64,000 bases of DNA, from positions 1,160,805 through 1,224,804 of the forward strand of contig NZ_CP024636.1 in the NCBI RefSeq assembly GCF_009728735.1, read 5' to 3'. Under the pieces are notes generated by a model. That model ran no database searches. It had not been told where the DNA came from and saw only the letters and a program-made list of their open reading frames with translations. The stretch is from Pantoea phytobeneficialis (GTDB lineage Bacteria > Pseudomonadota > Gammaproteobacteria > Enterobacterales > Enterobacteriaceae). Positions 7,113-15,800 of the stretch are shown piece by piece. The translations under genes were made by a program, and so were the position numbers. Positions within the stretch are counted from its first letter, which is position 1; the number at the start of each line of letters is the position of its first letter.

Positions 7113-8327
7113 TTAAGGTCTATTGAGCACAGCCTGCGGGCGGTTGAAGGTTTGTCTGCCACGTTTAAAACCGGCGATTGGCGGGGCAATCTGCGCCACA
7201 ATCTGCCCGGCGTGTGTCACATCAAATATCACCATATCGGCCAGGCAGCCCGGCGTCAGGCCATAGTCGGTTAAGCGCAACAGCTTTGCCGACTGGCTGG
7301 AGATCCAGCTCAGGCATCGCAGCAAATCTCCCTGGGTTCCCAATTGACGCACGTTGGCGAACAGGTTGGCCTGGCGTACCAGTGAGGCATCGCCAAACGG
7401 GGTAAAGGGATTGGCGATATTGTTGGTGGAGAGGGAACACACCACGCCACAGCGATCCAGCTCATCCAGCGGTGCGACGCCGCGCGGTTGCAGGGCAAAG
7501 CGATCGCGCGCGGTGAGAAACAGGTCGGTGGCGGGCAGGGCGGTGACCTGCACCCCCGCATCAGCGAGCCTCCGGCCTAATGCACGCAGTGGTTCGATAT
7601 CCAGAATCGATAACTTGGTAACGTGCCCGACGGTAACCCGACCGCCCCAGCCTGCACGTTCTGTCTCCTCAATCACGCTATCGATCAGCCGGTTTTCTGG
7701 CGACAGATCGAAATCGAGATGAAAATCGAGATCGACATCATAGCGTTGGGCTAAGACAAACAGCCGCTGGATCTGACCAATTGGATCGCTGTCGGTATAC
7801 GGGCAGCCGCCCAGCAGATCCGCGCCCGATGCCAGTGCTTCGCACAGCAGCGTCTCGGTGCCTGGATTATTCAGCATCCCTTCCTGCGGAAATACGCAAA
7901 GTTGCAGATCCAGCGCCCAGGCGTAATCTGCCTGCAAACGGCGAATGGCGCGAAAACCGGTCAGACCAATCACCGGATCGATCTCGATATGGGTACGCAT
8001 GCGCGTGGTGCCCTGAATAATGGCTTGTTCCAGCACGCGGGCACCACGTTGATAAACGTCCTCCTCATTGAAATCGGCTTTGGCGCGCGCGGTTTCACGT
8101 ATCGCCTCCGCCAGCGTACCCTCCTGCTGGCGGCAGCGATCGATGATGCAGGCTTTATCGAGGTGGATATGGGTTTCCAGCAGACCGGGCAGCACCAGCG
8201 CACCCGCCAAATCCAGCGTCTCCGCCGGTTCATTATGTGCAGCGACAAAATGTTCGTTGGCGATGTACAGCGTTTGCAACGCCTCTGCGCCCGGCAATCG
8301 GGCATTGATGATGTTCAGCCGTTTCAT
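7113..8327 (-). CDS. CodA-like amidohydrolase coupled to a liv-type ABC transporter
   Basis: Metal-dependent hydrolase of the cytosine deaminase (CodA) branch of the amidohydrolase superfamily, 404 residues. The first metal motif is THIHLDK (His53, His55); further ligands are His203 in DFHLDFD and His235 in GHVTKLS. The position of the catalytic Asp of E. coli CodA (GHDxxxDP) is occupied by Asn302 in STNNIANPFTPFG. I recall this pattern from a subgroup of uncharacterised CodA homologues, so it is probably not a random mutation but implies chemistry different from cytosine deamination. Its ATG overlaps the stop of the fused transporter gene (ATGA), so the enzyme very probably acts on the imported compound. 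The substrate is unknown, perhaps a cyclic amide or N-heterocycle. Confidence 0.8.
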   Translation of the reverse strand: MKRLNIINARLPGAEALQTLYIANEHFVAAHNEPAETLDLAGALVLPGLLETHIHLDKACIIDRCRQQEGTLAEAIRETARAKADFNEEDVYQRGARVLEQAIIQGTTRMRTHIEIDPVIGLTGFRAIRRLQADYAWALDLQLCVFPQEGMLNNPGTETLLCEALASGADLLGGCPYTDSDPIGQIQRLFVLAQRYDVDLDFHLDFDLSPENRLIDSVIEETERAGWGGRVTVGHVTKLSILDIEPLRALGRRLADAGVQVTALPATDLFLTARDRFALQPRGVAPLDELDRCGVVCSLSTNNIANPFTPFGDASLVRQANLFANVRQLGTQGDLLRCLSWISSQSAKLLRLTDYGLTPGCLADMVIFDVTHAGQIVAQIAPPIAGFKRGRQTFNRPQAVLNRP

Positions 8328-10792
8328 GCGTTCCCTGCTCCCAGCCAGGCTTCTGCCAGATCCGCCTGTGCCAGCAGATCCTGTGCGCGTCCGGCTTTCA
8401 CCACTTCACCCGATTCCAGCACCAGCGCACGGTCGGCAATGGTCAGGGCGAGATTTGCCATCTGATCGACCAGCAGCAGCGTGACGCCTTCATTACGTAA
8501 CCCGGCCAGCGCGTCATACAGTTCGCCAATCATCGCAGGTGACAGGCCGAGGCTGGGTTCATCCAGCAGCAAAATCGAGGGGCGCGACATCAGGCCACGG
8601 CCAATCGCGACCATCTGTTGTTCGCCGCCGGAGAGCAGCCCAGCCTGGCTGTGCAGGCGATCGCGCAGGCGCGGGAAGCGGCGCAGGATCGCCTCCACTT
8701 CCGCCTGCGGATCGAGCCGTTCGCTACAGGCATACTGGCCGATCAGCAGGTTATCCAGCACCGTCATTTGCGGGAACAACTGGCGTCCTTCCGGCACCAG
8801 CGCCAGACCGCGAGCGGCGATTTGGGCGGCGTTGAGTTCTTTGATCGAATGATCGTGCAGATAAATGGCTCCGCTGTGTGCCGGATGCAGCCCGGCCAGC
8901 GTTTGCAGAATGGTGGACTTCCCGGCTCCGTTGGCGCCAAGAATCGCCACGGTTTCGCCCGGATTGACGGTGAAGCTGACATTACGCACCACCGGCGCAG
9001 CGCCATAGTCGAGCGTCAGTTTATCCACCACCAGCCCCGGTTCGCCGCTGTTGCGCAACGGCATCACGCGAGGTTTGCCGCGATACTCGGTGCCGCCGAG
9101 ATAGGCAGCGATCACCGCCGGATTGCGCTGCACCTCTGCCGGACTGCCTTGTGCCAGGGGTTTACCGGCATCCAGCACTTGCAGACGATCGCTGACCGCC
9201 ATCACCAGCGCCATATCGTGTTCAACCACGATCACCGCCAGACCAAATTTTGCCAGTCGGCGCAACAGCGGGATCAGGGCATCCGTTTCTTCCCGACTCA
9301 GTCCGGCTGCGGGTTCATCCAGCAGCAGCAGGGCAGGATCGAGCGCCAGCGCACGGGCAATCTCCACCAGCCGACGATCAACATGCGGCAGATCTTCTGC
9401 CGGGGTATGCACCGAACCGCGATAACCAACCAACGCCAGCAGTGCCAGCGCGACCTCCCGTTGCTGCTGCGCCGGGTGACGCCACGGCAGTCCCTGGCGG
9501 CCACGCTGCTGGGCCACCAGCAGGTTTTCCAGCACGCTCATTCCGCCGAACAGTTGGGTGGTTTGGTAGGTGCGGGCGATCCCGGCGCGTGCGACGCGCC
9601 AGGCAGGCTGACCACGCAGTTCCTGTTGCAGGCGAATGCTGCCGCTGTCGGCACGATAAAAGCCGCTGATCATATTCAGCACCGTGGTTTTTCCGGCGCC
9701 GTTTGGCCCCATCAGGCCGAGGATCTCACCGGCACGCACTTTGAAGCTGACATCGTTGGCCGCCTGGACGCCACCAAAACGGATGCCGATCCCCTCGACA
9801 TTCAACACATCATTGCCGCCACGCTGGAAGTGACGTTGCAGCAGGGCTTCGTCGGGTGTTGCAGGGGCGAATTGCGCAGCGGGTTTCGCCAGCCAGCGCG
9901 CCAGCGTACCGAGCAGGCCACGCGGTGCCAGCCACAGCACGCTGAGCAGCAACACGGCAAAAATCAGCAGGCGATATTCCGCGAACGAGGACAGTAGCTC
10001 CGGCAGCACCACAATCAATAACGCGCCCAGCAGTGGGCCGAATAGCGTACCGCTACCGCCAACCACCACTGCCAACACAAACAGGATCGACTGTGCGAAG
10101 GGGAAAGAATCCGGGTTGATAAACATCATCAACGGCGCAACGAAAGTACCGGCGGCGCTGGCGAGCATGGCAGAAAGCGCGAACGCCAGCGTTTTACTGA
10201 CCACCGGGTTAAAGCCCAGCGAACGGGCAGCAATCTCACTGGCCTTGACGGCACGCATCGCCAGTCCCCATTGGCTGCCTTGCAGGCGGGCAAACAGCGC
10301 CAGAGCTGCCAGCATCAGCACGGCGCAGCATAAGGCCAGTCCGATATTGGGATCGAGCGGGCCAAAGTCGGGCATCGGGATGCCCATCAATCCATTCGAG
10401 CCGCCGGTCACCTCACGCCATTCAATCAACACATGGCGCACCACCAGCGCAAAAGCGATGGTAATCATCGCCAGAAACGGACCGCTGACGCGCAGCGCCG
10501 GGATGGCCAGTAAACCGCCAATCACGCCACACACCACCATCGCCACCAACATGGCGACGCCGAGCGGCACGCCATTCATGGTCAGCGCCGCCGAAATGTA
10601 GGCTCCGAGCGCGTAGAAGGCGATGTGGCCGAAGGAGATTTGTCCGCTTAGCCCCAGCAGAATATTCAGCCCGACCACCGTGGTGACGGCGAGGGCAAAC
10701 AGGGAGAACACCAGCAGCGCATAGCTGCCGAGCACGAAGGGCAGCAGCAGGCTGATCAGCGCCAGCGCAGCGAGGGGGAGGGTTTTAATCAT
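8324..10792 (-). CDS. Fused LivM-LivG-LivF: permease plus two ATPases of a branched-chain-type ABC importer
   Basis: One 822-residue chain carries three subunits normally made separately. Residues 1-300 are the LivM-type permease with hydrophobic helices and the FLAMITIAFALV region. Residues about 328-570 are a LivG-type ATPase (Walker A GPNGAGKTT at 362, Walker B LLLLDEPAAGL). Residues about 586-822 are a LivF-type ATPase (Walker A GANGAGKST at 619, signature LSGGEQQ at 720, LLLLDEP following). In the LivG part the signature reads LPHVDRRLVEIAR where LivG normally has LxYGQQRRLEIAR, so the conserved Gly-Gln is lost. The ATG at 10792 overlaps the LivH stop (ATGA), giving this start. Hydrophobic amino acids or other amide-like compounds are the family substrates; the coupled amidohydrolase suggests something other than leucine. 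Confidence 0.9.
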   Translation of the reverse strand: MIKTLPLAALALISLLLPFVLGSYALLVFSLFALAVTTVVGLNILLGLSGQISFGHIAFYALGAYISAALTMNGVPLGVAMLVAMVVCGVIGGLLAIPALRVSGPFLAMITIAFALVVRHVLIEWREVTGGSNGLMGIPMPDFGPLDPNIGLALCCAVLMLAALALFARLQGSQWGLAMRAVKASEIAARSLGFNPVVSKTLAFALSAMLASAAGTFVAPLMMFINPDSFPFAQSILFVLAVVVGGSGTLFGPLLGALLIVVLPELLSSFAEYRLLIFAVLLLSVLWLAPRGLLGTLARWLAKPAAQFAPATPDEALLQRHFQRGGNDVLNVEGIGIRFGGVQAANDVSFKVRAGEILGLMGPNGAGKTTVLNMISGFYRADSGSIRLQQELRGQPAWRVARAGIARTYQTTQLFGGMSVLENLLVAQQRGRQGLPWRHPAQQQREVALALLALVGYRGSVHTPAEDLPHVDRRLVEIARALALDPALLLLDEPAAGLSREETDALIPLLRRLAKFGLAVIVVEHDMALVMAVSDRLQVLDAGKPLAQGSPAEVQRNPAVIAAYLGGTEYRGKPRVMPLRNSGEPGLVVDKLTLDYGAAPVVRNVSFTVNPGETVAILGANGAGKSTILQTLAGLHPAHSGAIYLHDHSIKELNAAQIAARGLALVPEGRQLFPQMTVLDNLLIGQYACSERLDPQAEVEAILRRFPRLRDRLHSQAGLLSGGEQQMVAIGRGLMSRPSILLLDEPSLGLSPAMIGELYDALAGLRNEGVTLLLVDQMANLALTIADRALVLESGEVVKAGRAQDLLAQADLAEAWLGAGNA

Positions 10793-11652
10793 ACTTTGAC
10801 CCTTAATTTTTGCCCGAACAACCCGTTCGGGCGCAGCGCCAGTGCCAGAATCACCAGCGAGAAGGTGAAGATTTGTGTGAAGGCGGAGCCAAACCACAGC
10901 GTAACCAGCGCTTCACTGAGGCCAAACAGCAACCCGGCGATCCAGATGCCGCTGCTGCTGGCAAGACCGCCGAGGATCGCCACCGCGAAGGCTTTCAGGC
11001 CGAATAAGGTACCCATATCGCTTTGGATGCTGAACAACGGCGCGATCAGCAGGCCAGCCAGCGCGGCAAACACGGTGGAGAGGGCGAACGCCACTGCCAC
11101 CACGGTATTCACCCGAATGCCCATTAACTGCGCAGCGCGCGGGTTCTGTACTGTGGCTTCCAGCACTTTGCCGATGCGGCTGTAACGGCGGATCACGGTC
11201 AGAGCCACCACGATCACCACGCCGGTCAGCGGGATCAGCAGGTTGATTAGCGACCATGAGCTGCCAAAGAACGTAAAGGTAACGTCGGTCACCGGGAACT
11301 GGCGTGGCTCTTTGCCGAAAGTAAACATCGCCAGGTTATCGACGAGGATCCCGCCCGCCACCGTCGCCATCAGCCAGGCTTCCGAATTGCGTGCCACAAA
11401 CGGTCGCACCAGCAGGCGCTCAATCACCACGCCATACAAGGCGCAGCACAGCAACGTGGCGGGCAGAGCCAGCCACAACGGCCAGCCGAAAGTCACGTAC
11501 AGGCTGTAACCGAGGGTTGCGCCCACCATCATGGCGCTGCCCTGAGCAAAGTTCAGGGTGCGGGACACAATCCAGGTGATATGAAAGCCGAGCGCCAGCA
11601 GGGCATACATGCTGCCGAGGCTAAGTCCGGTGGACAGGGCGGTACTCCACAT
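10789..11652 (-). CDS. LivH-type ABC permease
   Basis: Inner-membrane permease subunit of a branched-chain-amino-acid-type ABC importer, 287 residues with about eight hydrophobic helices. The family landmarks GSMYALLALGFHITW near the N-terminus, LNFAQGSAMMVGA, and the EAA-like loop (QNPRAAQLMGIRVN) that contacts the ATPase are present. It pairs with the LivM domain of the downstream fusion protein, which overlaps its stop codon. The start ATG lies 11 bases after the stop of the binding-protein gene, with a GGAGAAGGATA ribosome site. Confidence 0.9.
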   Translation of the reverse strand: MWSTALSTGLSLGSMYALLALGFHITWIVSRTLNFAQGSAMMVGATLGYSLYVTFGWPLWLALPATLLCCALYGVVIERLLVRPFVARNSEAWLMATVAGGILVDNLAMFTFGKEPRQFPVTDVTFTFFGSSWSLINLLIPLTGVVIVVALTVIRRYSRIGKVLEATVQNPRAAQLMGIRVNTVVAVAFALSTVFAALAGLLIAPLFSIQSDMGTLFGLKAFAVAILGGLASSSGIWIAGLLFGLSEALVTLWFGSAFTQIFTFSLVILALALRPNGLFGQKLRVKV

Positions 11653-11663
11653 TATCCTTCTCC

Positions 11664-12842
11664 TTACTGGGTAACTGGCAGGATCTGCTCGCCTTCAAAC
11701 CGGGCAAACACGTAGTCTTTCGGTCCCAGGGCATCGTGTTGCTGCACGGTGAACGGTTGCTGATAATGTTTAATCAGGCCGTCATATTCCTTGATGGCGT
11801 AGAAACCATTGCGAATGGCGGTGCCATCGAGGCTGGTGGCGTTGTTCAGCGCCAGGGCGGTCAGGTGCATGGCATCGTAAGCATTGGCGATGCCCACCGC
11901 CGGTGTGACATCTGCCAACCCTTTGATTTGTGGATACTGTTTTTTCAGTTCATCCATCACCTGGTTGCCTTTGGCCGAGTTATGGTCGGTAAAGACAAAA
12001 GTCTGGATAAAGGTCACCTGATCGGCACCCGGGCCAGCCAGCTCGCTGAAGCGACCGCCAGCGGGTCCCCAGTGTGAAACGACCGGTACCTGCCAGTTCA
12101 TCTTGTGCAGCGATTTCACTACCTGCGCCGAAGGTCCGACGTTGCCGACCATCAGCAGAGTATCGGCACCGTCATTTTTCAGGCGGGTCAGTTGCGGCAC
12201 CAGGTCCACATCACTGTCTTCGATACGTTCAACCCCGGCTACCGGGATGTTGTTTTTCTGCAATGCCGCGCGGAAACCCTTCTCGTTCGATTCCCCCCAC
12301 GGATTGTTTACCAGGATCATGCCGGCTTTTTTCATGCCTTTCTTTTCGCTGGCGTATTCCACCAGTGCTTCATCCACCAGTTCATCCACTGCGGAGACGC
12401 GGAACACGTAGTTCTCCTTCGCACCGTTATGGGTGATGCCGGTGCCTGCGGCCCACAAGCCGACAAAAGGGGTCTTCAATTGATTCGCCAGCGGTACGAT
12501 CGCCAGCGAGACGGGGGTGTCCAGGCCGCCGAACAGCACGGCAACTTTTTCACGCTGGATCAATTCGCGCGCAGCCAGCATCCCTTTGCCGGGGTTGCTT
12601 TCATCATCACGGCGCACCAGCTCCAGCGGATGGCCTTTCACACCACCTGCCGCATTGATCTCGTTGATGGCGATGGTCAGCCCACGGGTCAACGCCTCGC
12701 CCGATTTAGCCGATTGACCTGACAATGCCGTGACCAGACCGACTTTGATCGGATCGGCTGCCAACACGCTCGCTGACATCATGGTCATCAGGGTGGCGGC
12801 AGCGCATAAACGCCAGTTTTTCAGTAACGATTTTCCGGACAT
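11664..12842 (-). CDS. LivJ-type periplasmic substrate-binding protein
   Basis: First gene of the operon: a type I periplasmic binding protein of 392 residues with a signal peptide ending SASVLAADPIKVG. The beginning of the mature protein (IKVGLVTALSGQSAKSGEA) is the typical ligand-binding start of Leu/Ile/Val- and amide-binding proteins, with the family motif INAAGGVKGHPLELV. A GTG at 12845 is in frame, but ATG 12842 has the better spacing from GAGGTG. It delivers the ligand to the LivH/LivM membrane pair encoded next. The ligand cannot be deduced; related proteins bind branched-chain amino acids, short amides or urea. Confidence 0.9.
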   Translation of the reverse strand: MSGKSLLKNWRLCAAATLMTMMSASVLAADPIKVGLVTALSGQSAKSGEALTRGLTIAINEINAAGGVKGHPLELVRRDDESNPGKGMLAARELIQREKVAVLFGGLDTPVSLAIVPLANQLKTPFVGLWAAGTGITHNGAKENYVFRVSAVDELVDEALVEYASEKKGMKKAGMILVNNPWGESNEKGFRAALQKNNIPVAGVERIEDSDVDLVPQLTRLKNDGADTLLMVGNVGPSAQVVKSLHKMNWQVPVVSHWGPAGGRFSELAGPGADQVTFIQTFVFTDHNSAKGNQVMDELKKQYPQIKGLADVTPAVGIANAYDAMHLTALALNNATSLDGTAIRNGFYAIKEYDGLIKHYQQPFTVQQHDALGPKDYVFARFEGEQILPVTQ

Positions 12843-12858
12843 CACTCACCTCATGTGG

Positions 12859-12891
12859 ATTGCTAGCAATAATATTTTTATTTCTAGCAAT
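12859..12891. promoter_or_regulatory. Candidate operator pair between livJ-type gene and SnoaL-like gene
   Basis: The perfect palindrome ATTGCTAGCAAT (12859-12870) is followed by a second CTAGCAAT at 12884-12891. The repeats start 21 bases apart, two helical turns, in the 167-base divergent region. This spacing suits cooperative binding of a dimeric regulator controlling both genes. No regulator gene for it is recognised nearby apart from the GntR/FCD gene beyond the operon. Confidence 0.5.
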
Positions 12892-13009
12892 TACGATGCC
12901 AGTTTGTTATTGCTTAAAAACAGGCGGTTTATCCCGCAAGTTAGCGGCAAAGTTGCGCCATTGTGGTGCTGATGCGCCAGGGTTGTGCAAATTCACATCA
13001 GGAGGTTTT

Positions 13010-13411
13010 ATGTCTGAGATTGAGCAAGCGGTTGAGGTGGTTAAGGGGTTTTTAGCAGCATCTATGGCTCCCGATGCGGTGCTGGCAGCGACCTTTATGC
13101 ATCCGCAGGTAAGCATCACCTTTACCGGGAAACGTGAGTTTCCCACCACCAAAGGCATCACGGACTTCAACGGTGCACGCTATAAATGGGTGAAGAAGTC
13201 CGTCGGACAATTTGACTGGATGGATCGCGGCGATCACGTTGTGGTGTACTCCAACGGCACCCTGTATGGCGAGTGGCCGGATGGTCGACCCTTTGCCGGT
13301 AATCGTTATCTGGATCGTTATGAAGTGCGAGAGGGATTGATCGTGAAAATGGACGTGTGGAACGACAGCGCCGAATGGATTCTGGCACCGGAGATTGGGC
13401 GCGTGGAGTAG
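13010..13411 (+). CDS. SnoaL-like / NTF2-fold protein
   Basis: A 133-residue protein with the pattern of the NTF2-like superfamily: an N-terminal helix pair (AVEVVKGFLAASMAPDAVLA), then strands with VSITFTGKREFPTTKGI, HVVVYSNGTLYGEWPDGRPF and RYLDRYEVREGLIVKMDVWN. The last block (R-x-G-x-I-V/K-M-D-V-W) is typical of SnoaL-like domains, which act as small-molecule isomerases, hydrolases or binding proteins. GGAGG lies four bases before ATG 13010. The open frame extends upstream to 12860, but that part is the promoter region. It is divergent from the liv-type operon, so a role in the same pathway is plausible. Confidence 0.75.
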   Translation: MSEIEQAVEVVKGFLAASMAPDAVLAATFMHPQVSITFTGKREFPTTKGITDFNGARYKWVKKSVGQFDWMDRGDHVVVYSNGTLYGEWPDGRPFAGNRYLDRYEVREGLIVKMDVWNDSAEWILAPEIGRVE

Positions 13412-13418
13412 TCATGAT

Positions 13419-13488
13419 CCGTAGCGGTGCGATTTATCGCGCGTTTTTTTCGTAACCAAAACCCGCGCGATAAATCGTGCCGCTACGG
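13419..13488. repeat. Dispersed intergenic inverted repeat, copy A
   Basis: CCGTAGCGGTGCGATTTATC and its complement ending GATAAATCGTGCCGCTACGG flank a T-rich centre, making a long hairpin 8 bases after the stop of the SnoaL-like gene and 13 bases before the end of the convergent aldolase gene. It belongs to a family with copies near 18030, 25510, 38317, 53077 and 63810. Confidence 0.9.
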
Positions 13489-13501
13489 CATGTGCTTTTA
13501 A

Positions 13502-14362
13502 TTAATGATAAAGCTCCGCTTTACCCACTGAAGAAAACAGCTTCATTTTATGTTCCACTACCGCGCGTGCCGAAGCCATTGGTTGAATAAACAGGCTGCT
13601 TGGCTCATGGCTTGGTGATTTCATGGATTCTTCCAGCGCCACGAAGAAGGCTTTTTTCATATCGCTGGAGATATTGATTTTGCCGACGCCATATTGAATC
13701 GACTCCGCCACTTCGCTGTCTTTGTTACCGGAACCGCCATGCAGTACCAGCGGAATCGACAGGCGTTGCTGGATCGCTTTCAGGCGATCAATATCCAGTT
13801 TGGGTTGCATACCTGGCGGATAGAGGCCATGTGACGTGCCTATCGCCACCGCCAGGGTATCGACGCCAGTTTCTCGGGCAAAACGTTCAGCCTGCGCGGG
13901 ATCGGTGTAGAGGATTTCATTGTGTCCACCTTCTGCGCTGCCCTGCGCCACACCAATGGTGCCGAGTTCGGCTTCGACAGACACATTCACCGTGTGCGCC
14001 ACCTCGGTCACTTTGCGGGTGATGGCGATGTTCTCCTCCAGCGGGAACGCAGAGGCATCGATCATCACCGAGGTGTAGCCGGTGCGAATGGCGCGCATCA
14101 CCTGTTCCAGCGACTGGCCGTGATCCTGATGGATAACCACTGGCACCGATGCATTGCTCGCCAGTTCGCGCAAATAGACAATAAATGCATCGCCGACGAA
14201 TTCATGCTCATCCGGGTGTACCTCTAAAATCACCGGAGATTGCAGTTTTTCCGCGACCTCAATCACCAGGCGCGCAAATTCGGCGGAAGCAATATTGAAG
14301 GCGCCGACGCCAAACTTATTCTGCTGCGCAACCTGGAGTAAATCTTTCATATTCATCAACAT
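13502..14362 (-). CDS. Class II (zinc) ketose-bisphosphate aldolase
   Basis: Zinc-dependent aldolase of the Fba/GatY/KbaY family, 286 residues, cleaving a ketose 1,6-bisphosphate or 1-phosphate to dihydroxyacetone phosphate and an aldehyde. Asp80 and His81 (HQDHGQS), Glu132 (VEAELG), His178 (TSHGLYPP) and His208 (LHGGSGNKD) match the catalytic Asp, zinc ligands and phosphate loop. It is the last gene of a PTS operon and starts four bases after the EIIBC stop (AGAGGG ribosome site). The pathway probably is sugar uptake as a phosphate, a missing kinase step elsewhere, and cleavage here. Tagatose- or YdjI-like substrate specificity cannot be settled from sequence. Confidence 0.9.
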   Translation of the reverse strand: MLMNMKDLLQVAQQNKFGVGAFNIASAEFARLVIEVAEKLQSPVILEVHPDEHEFVGDAFIVYLRELASNASVPVVIHQDHGQSLEQVMRAIRTGYTSVMIDASAFPLEENIAITRKVTEVAHTVNVSVEAELGTIGVAQGSAEGGHNEILYTDPAQAERFARETGVDTLAVAIGTSHGLYPPGMQPKLDIDRLKAIQQRLSIPLVLHGGSGNKDSEVAESIQYGVGKINISSDMKKAFFVALEESMKSPSHEPSSLFIQPMASARAVVEHKMKLFSSVGKAELYH

Positions 14363-14365
14363 TAC

Positions 14366-15778
14366 TTAACCCTCTTGTGGAAGTTCCTGACAATCTTTTT
14401 TGACAAAACGGAGAATCAGCGCGGTCAAAATGGCACCGGCGGCGATGGCGCAGGCATAGGCAACGACATGGGTGATGACATTCGGGATAAACATCACGAA
14501 GATGCCGCCGTGCGGGGCGCGGGAACCGCAACCCAGCGCCATAGAGAGCGCGCCTGCCAGACCTGAACCGGCCACAATCGCGGGGATCACGCGCAGCGGA
14601 TCGGCCACGGCGTAGGGGATGGCCCCTTCAGTGATAAATGACAGGCCCAACACCCAGGTGACTTTCCCGGTTTCTCTCTCCTGATGGGTGAATTTCTGTC
14701 TGAACAGCAGGGTGGCCAGCGCAATACCCAGCGGCGGCACCATCCCGGCGGCCATACAGGCAGCAATCGGTTCATAGATTCCGGAGGACATTAAGCCAAT
14801 GGCAAACATGCAGACGGTTTTATTTAACGGGCCGCCCATATCAAACGCCACCATCATGCCAATCAGCAGCCCCATAATCGCGGCGTTGGTATTGCCGAGA
14901 TTTTCCAGAAAGGTGGTCAGAGCCTGAAGCAGCACTTTGATCGGTTCACCGACGACAAAAATCATCAATGCGCCGGTAATCAACACGCTGAGCAATGGCA
15001 CGATCAGAATGGGTTTCAGGCCCGCCAACGCTTTGGGCAGGTTGACATATTTCACGATGGCGAAAGTAACGTAACCAGCGAGGAAACCGGCCAACAGCGC
15101 GCCGAGAAAGCCCGACCCGGTGTGAATGGCCAACATCCCGCCGACGGCACCCGACACAATCCCCATATTGCCGCTGATCGATTTACTGATCCCGAGAGAA
15201 AGTATCGGTAGCATCAGGGCAAAAGCCGCGCCGCCGCCAATATCAGAAAACATCTTCGCCAGTGGACTGAAATGCGGATCGCCTGGTGTCGCCGCGGTAA
15301 TACCGAATGAAAAACTCAGGGCAATTAAAATACCGCCGGCGACCACAAACGGGATCATCAGGTTTACGCCAGTAATCAGATGGACATAGATTTGTGATAA
15401 CCATGACCGGCTTTGATCCGTTGATTCAGATTCGCTATGGCTACGGCTATTTTTGAGTTCCAGTAACTCTGATTTTATTTTTCCTGACAGAATATCATTT
15501 AATAATCCCTGTGCATCTTTTGCTGCACGGGTAACAGGCACTCGAATAATTTTCTTGCCACTAAAGCGCGAAAGGTCAATCACTTTATCCGCAGCAATTA
15601 ATACCGTGTCAGCCTTTTTAATATCGTCCGAGGTCAGGATATATTCACTTTCAACCGCACCTTGTGTTTCGACAAGGATATCGACACCCATCTTTTTGGC
15701 ATTCTTTTTTAAATTTGCTTCGGCAAGATAGGTGTGAGCAACGCCTGTAGGGCAGGCGGTAATGGCTATGATGTTCAT
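14366..15778 (-). CDS. Fructose-type PTS EIIBC component
   Basis: Inner-membrane sugar phosphotransferase permease of the fructose family, 470 residues. The IIB domain (residues 1-100) carries the phosphorylated Cys9 in ITACPTGVAHTYLA, and the IIC domain (about 125-465) has repeated membrane segments with the FDMGGPLNKT motif and the GGIFVMF region typical of FruA-like IIC domains. It receives phosphate from the EIIA encoded just upstream and passes it to the sugar during transport. The product is 4 bases from the aldolase gene. FruA proteins usually have a duplicated IIB; the single IIB here groups it with FrwBC/MngA-like systems. Confidence 0.92.
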   Translation of the reverse strand: MNIIAITACPTGVAHTYLAEANLKKNAKKMGVDILVETQGAVESEYILTSDDIKKADTVLIAADKVIDLSRFSGKKIIRVPVTRAAKDAQGLLNDILSGKIKSELLELKNSRSHSESESTDQSRSWLSQIYVHLITGVNLMIPFVVAGGILIALSFSFGITAATPGDPHFSPLAKMFSDIGGGAAFALMLPILSLGISKSISGNMGIVSGAVGGMLAIHTGSGFLGALLAGFLAGYVTFAIVKYVNLPKALAGLKPILIVPLLSVLITGALMIFVVGEPIKVLLQALTTFLENLGNTNAAIMGLLIGMMVAFDMGGPLNKTVCMFAIGLMSSGIYEPIAACMAAGMVPPLGIALATLLFRQKFTHQERETGKVTWVLGLSFITEGAIPYAVADPLRVIPAIVAGSGLAGALSMALGCGSRAPHGGIFVMFIPNVITHVVAYACAIAAGAILTALILRFVKKDCQELPQEG

Positions 15779-15800
15779 TATGCTCTCCTGATGAAAATTA

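Noticed and set aside
7113..8327. Naming the amidohydrolase codA (cytosine deaminase)
   Set aside because: The CodA active-site Asp is replaced by Asn, and the operon context is a Liv-type importer, so only a family-level name is justified.
8618..9997. Long plus-strand frame (459 codons) opposite the ABC fusion
   Set aside because: It is a shadow of the GC-rich minus-strand gene: composition follows the opposite strand and there is no ribosome site or recognisable domain.
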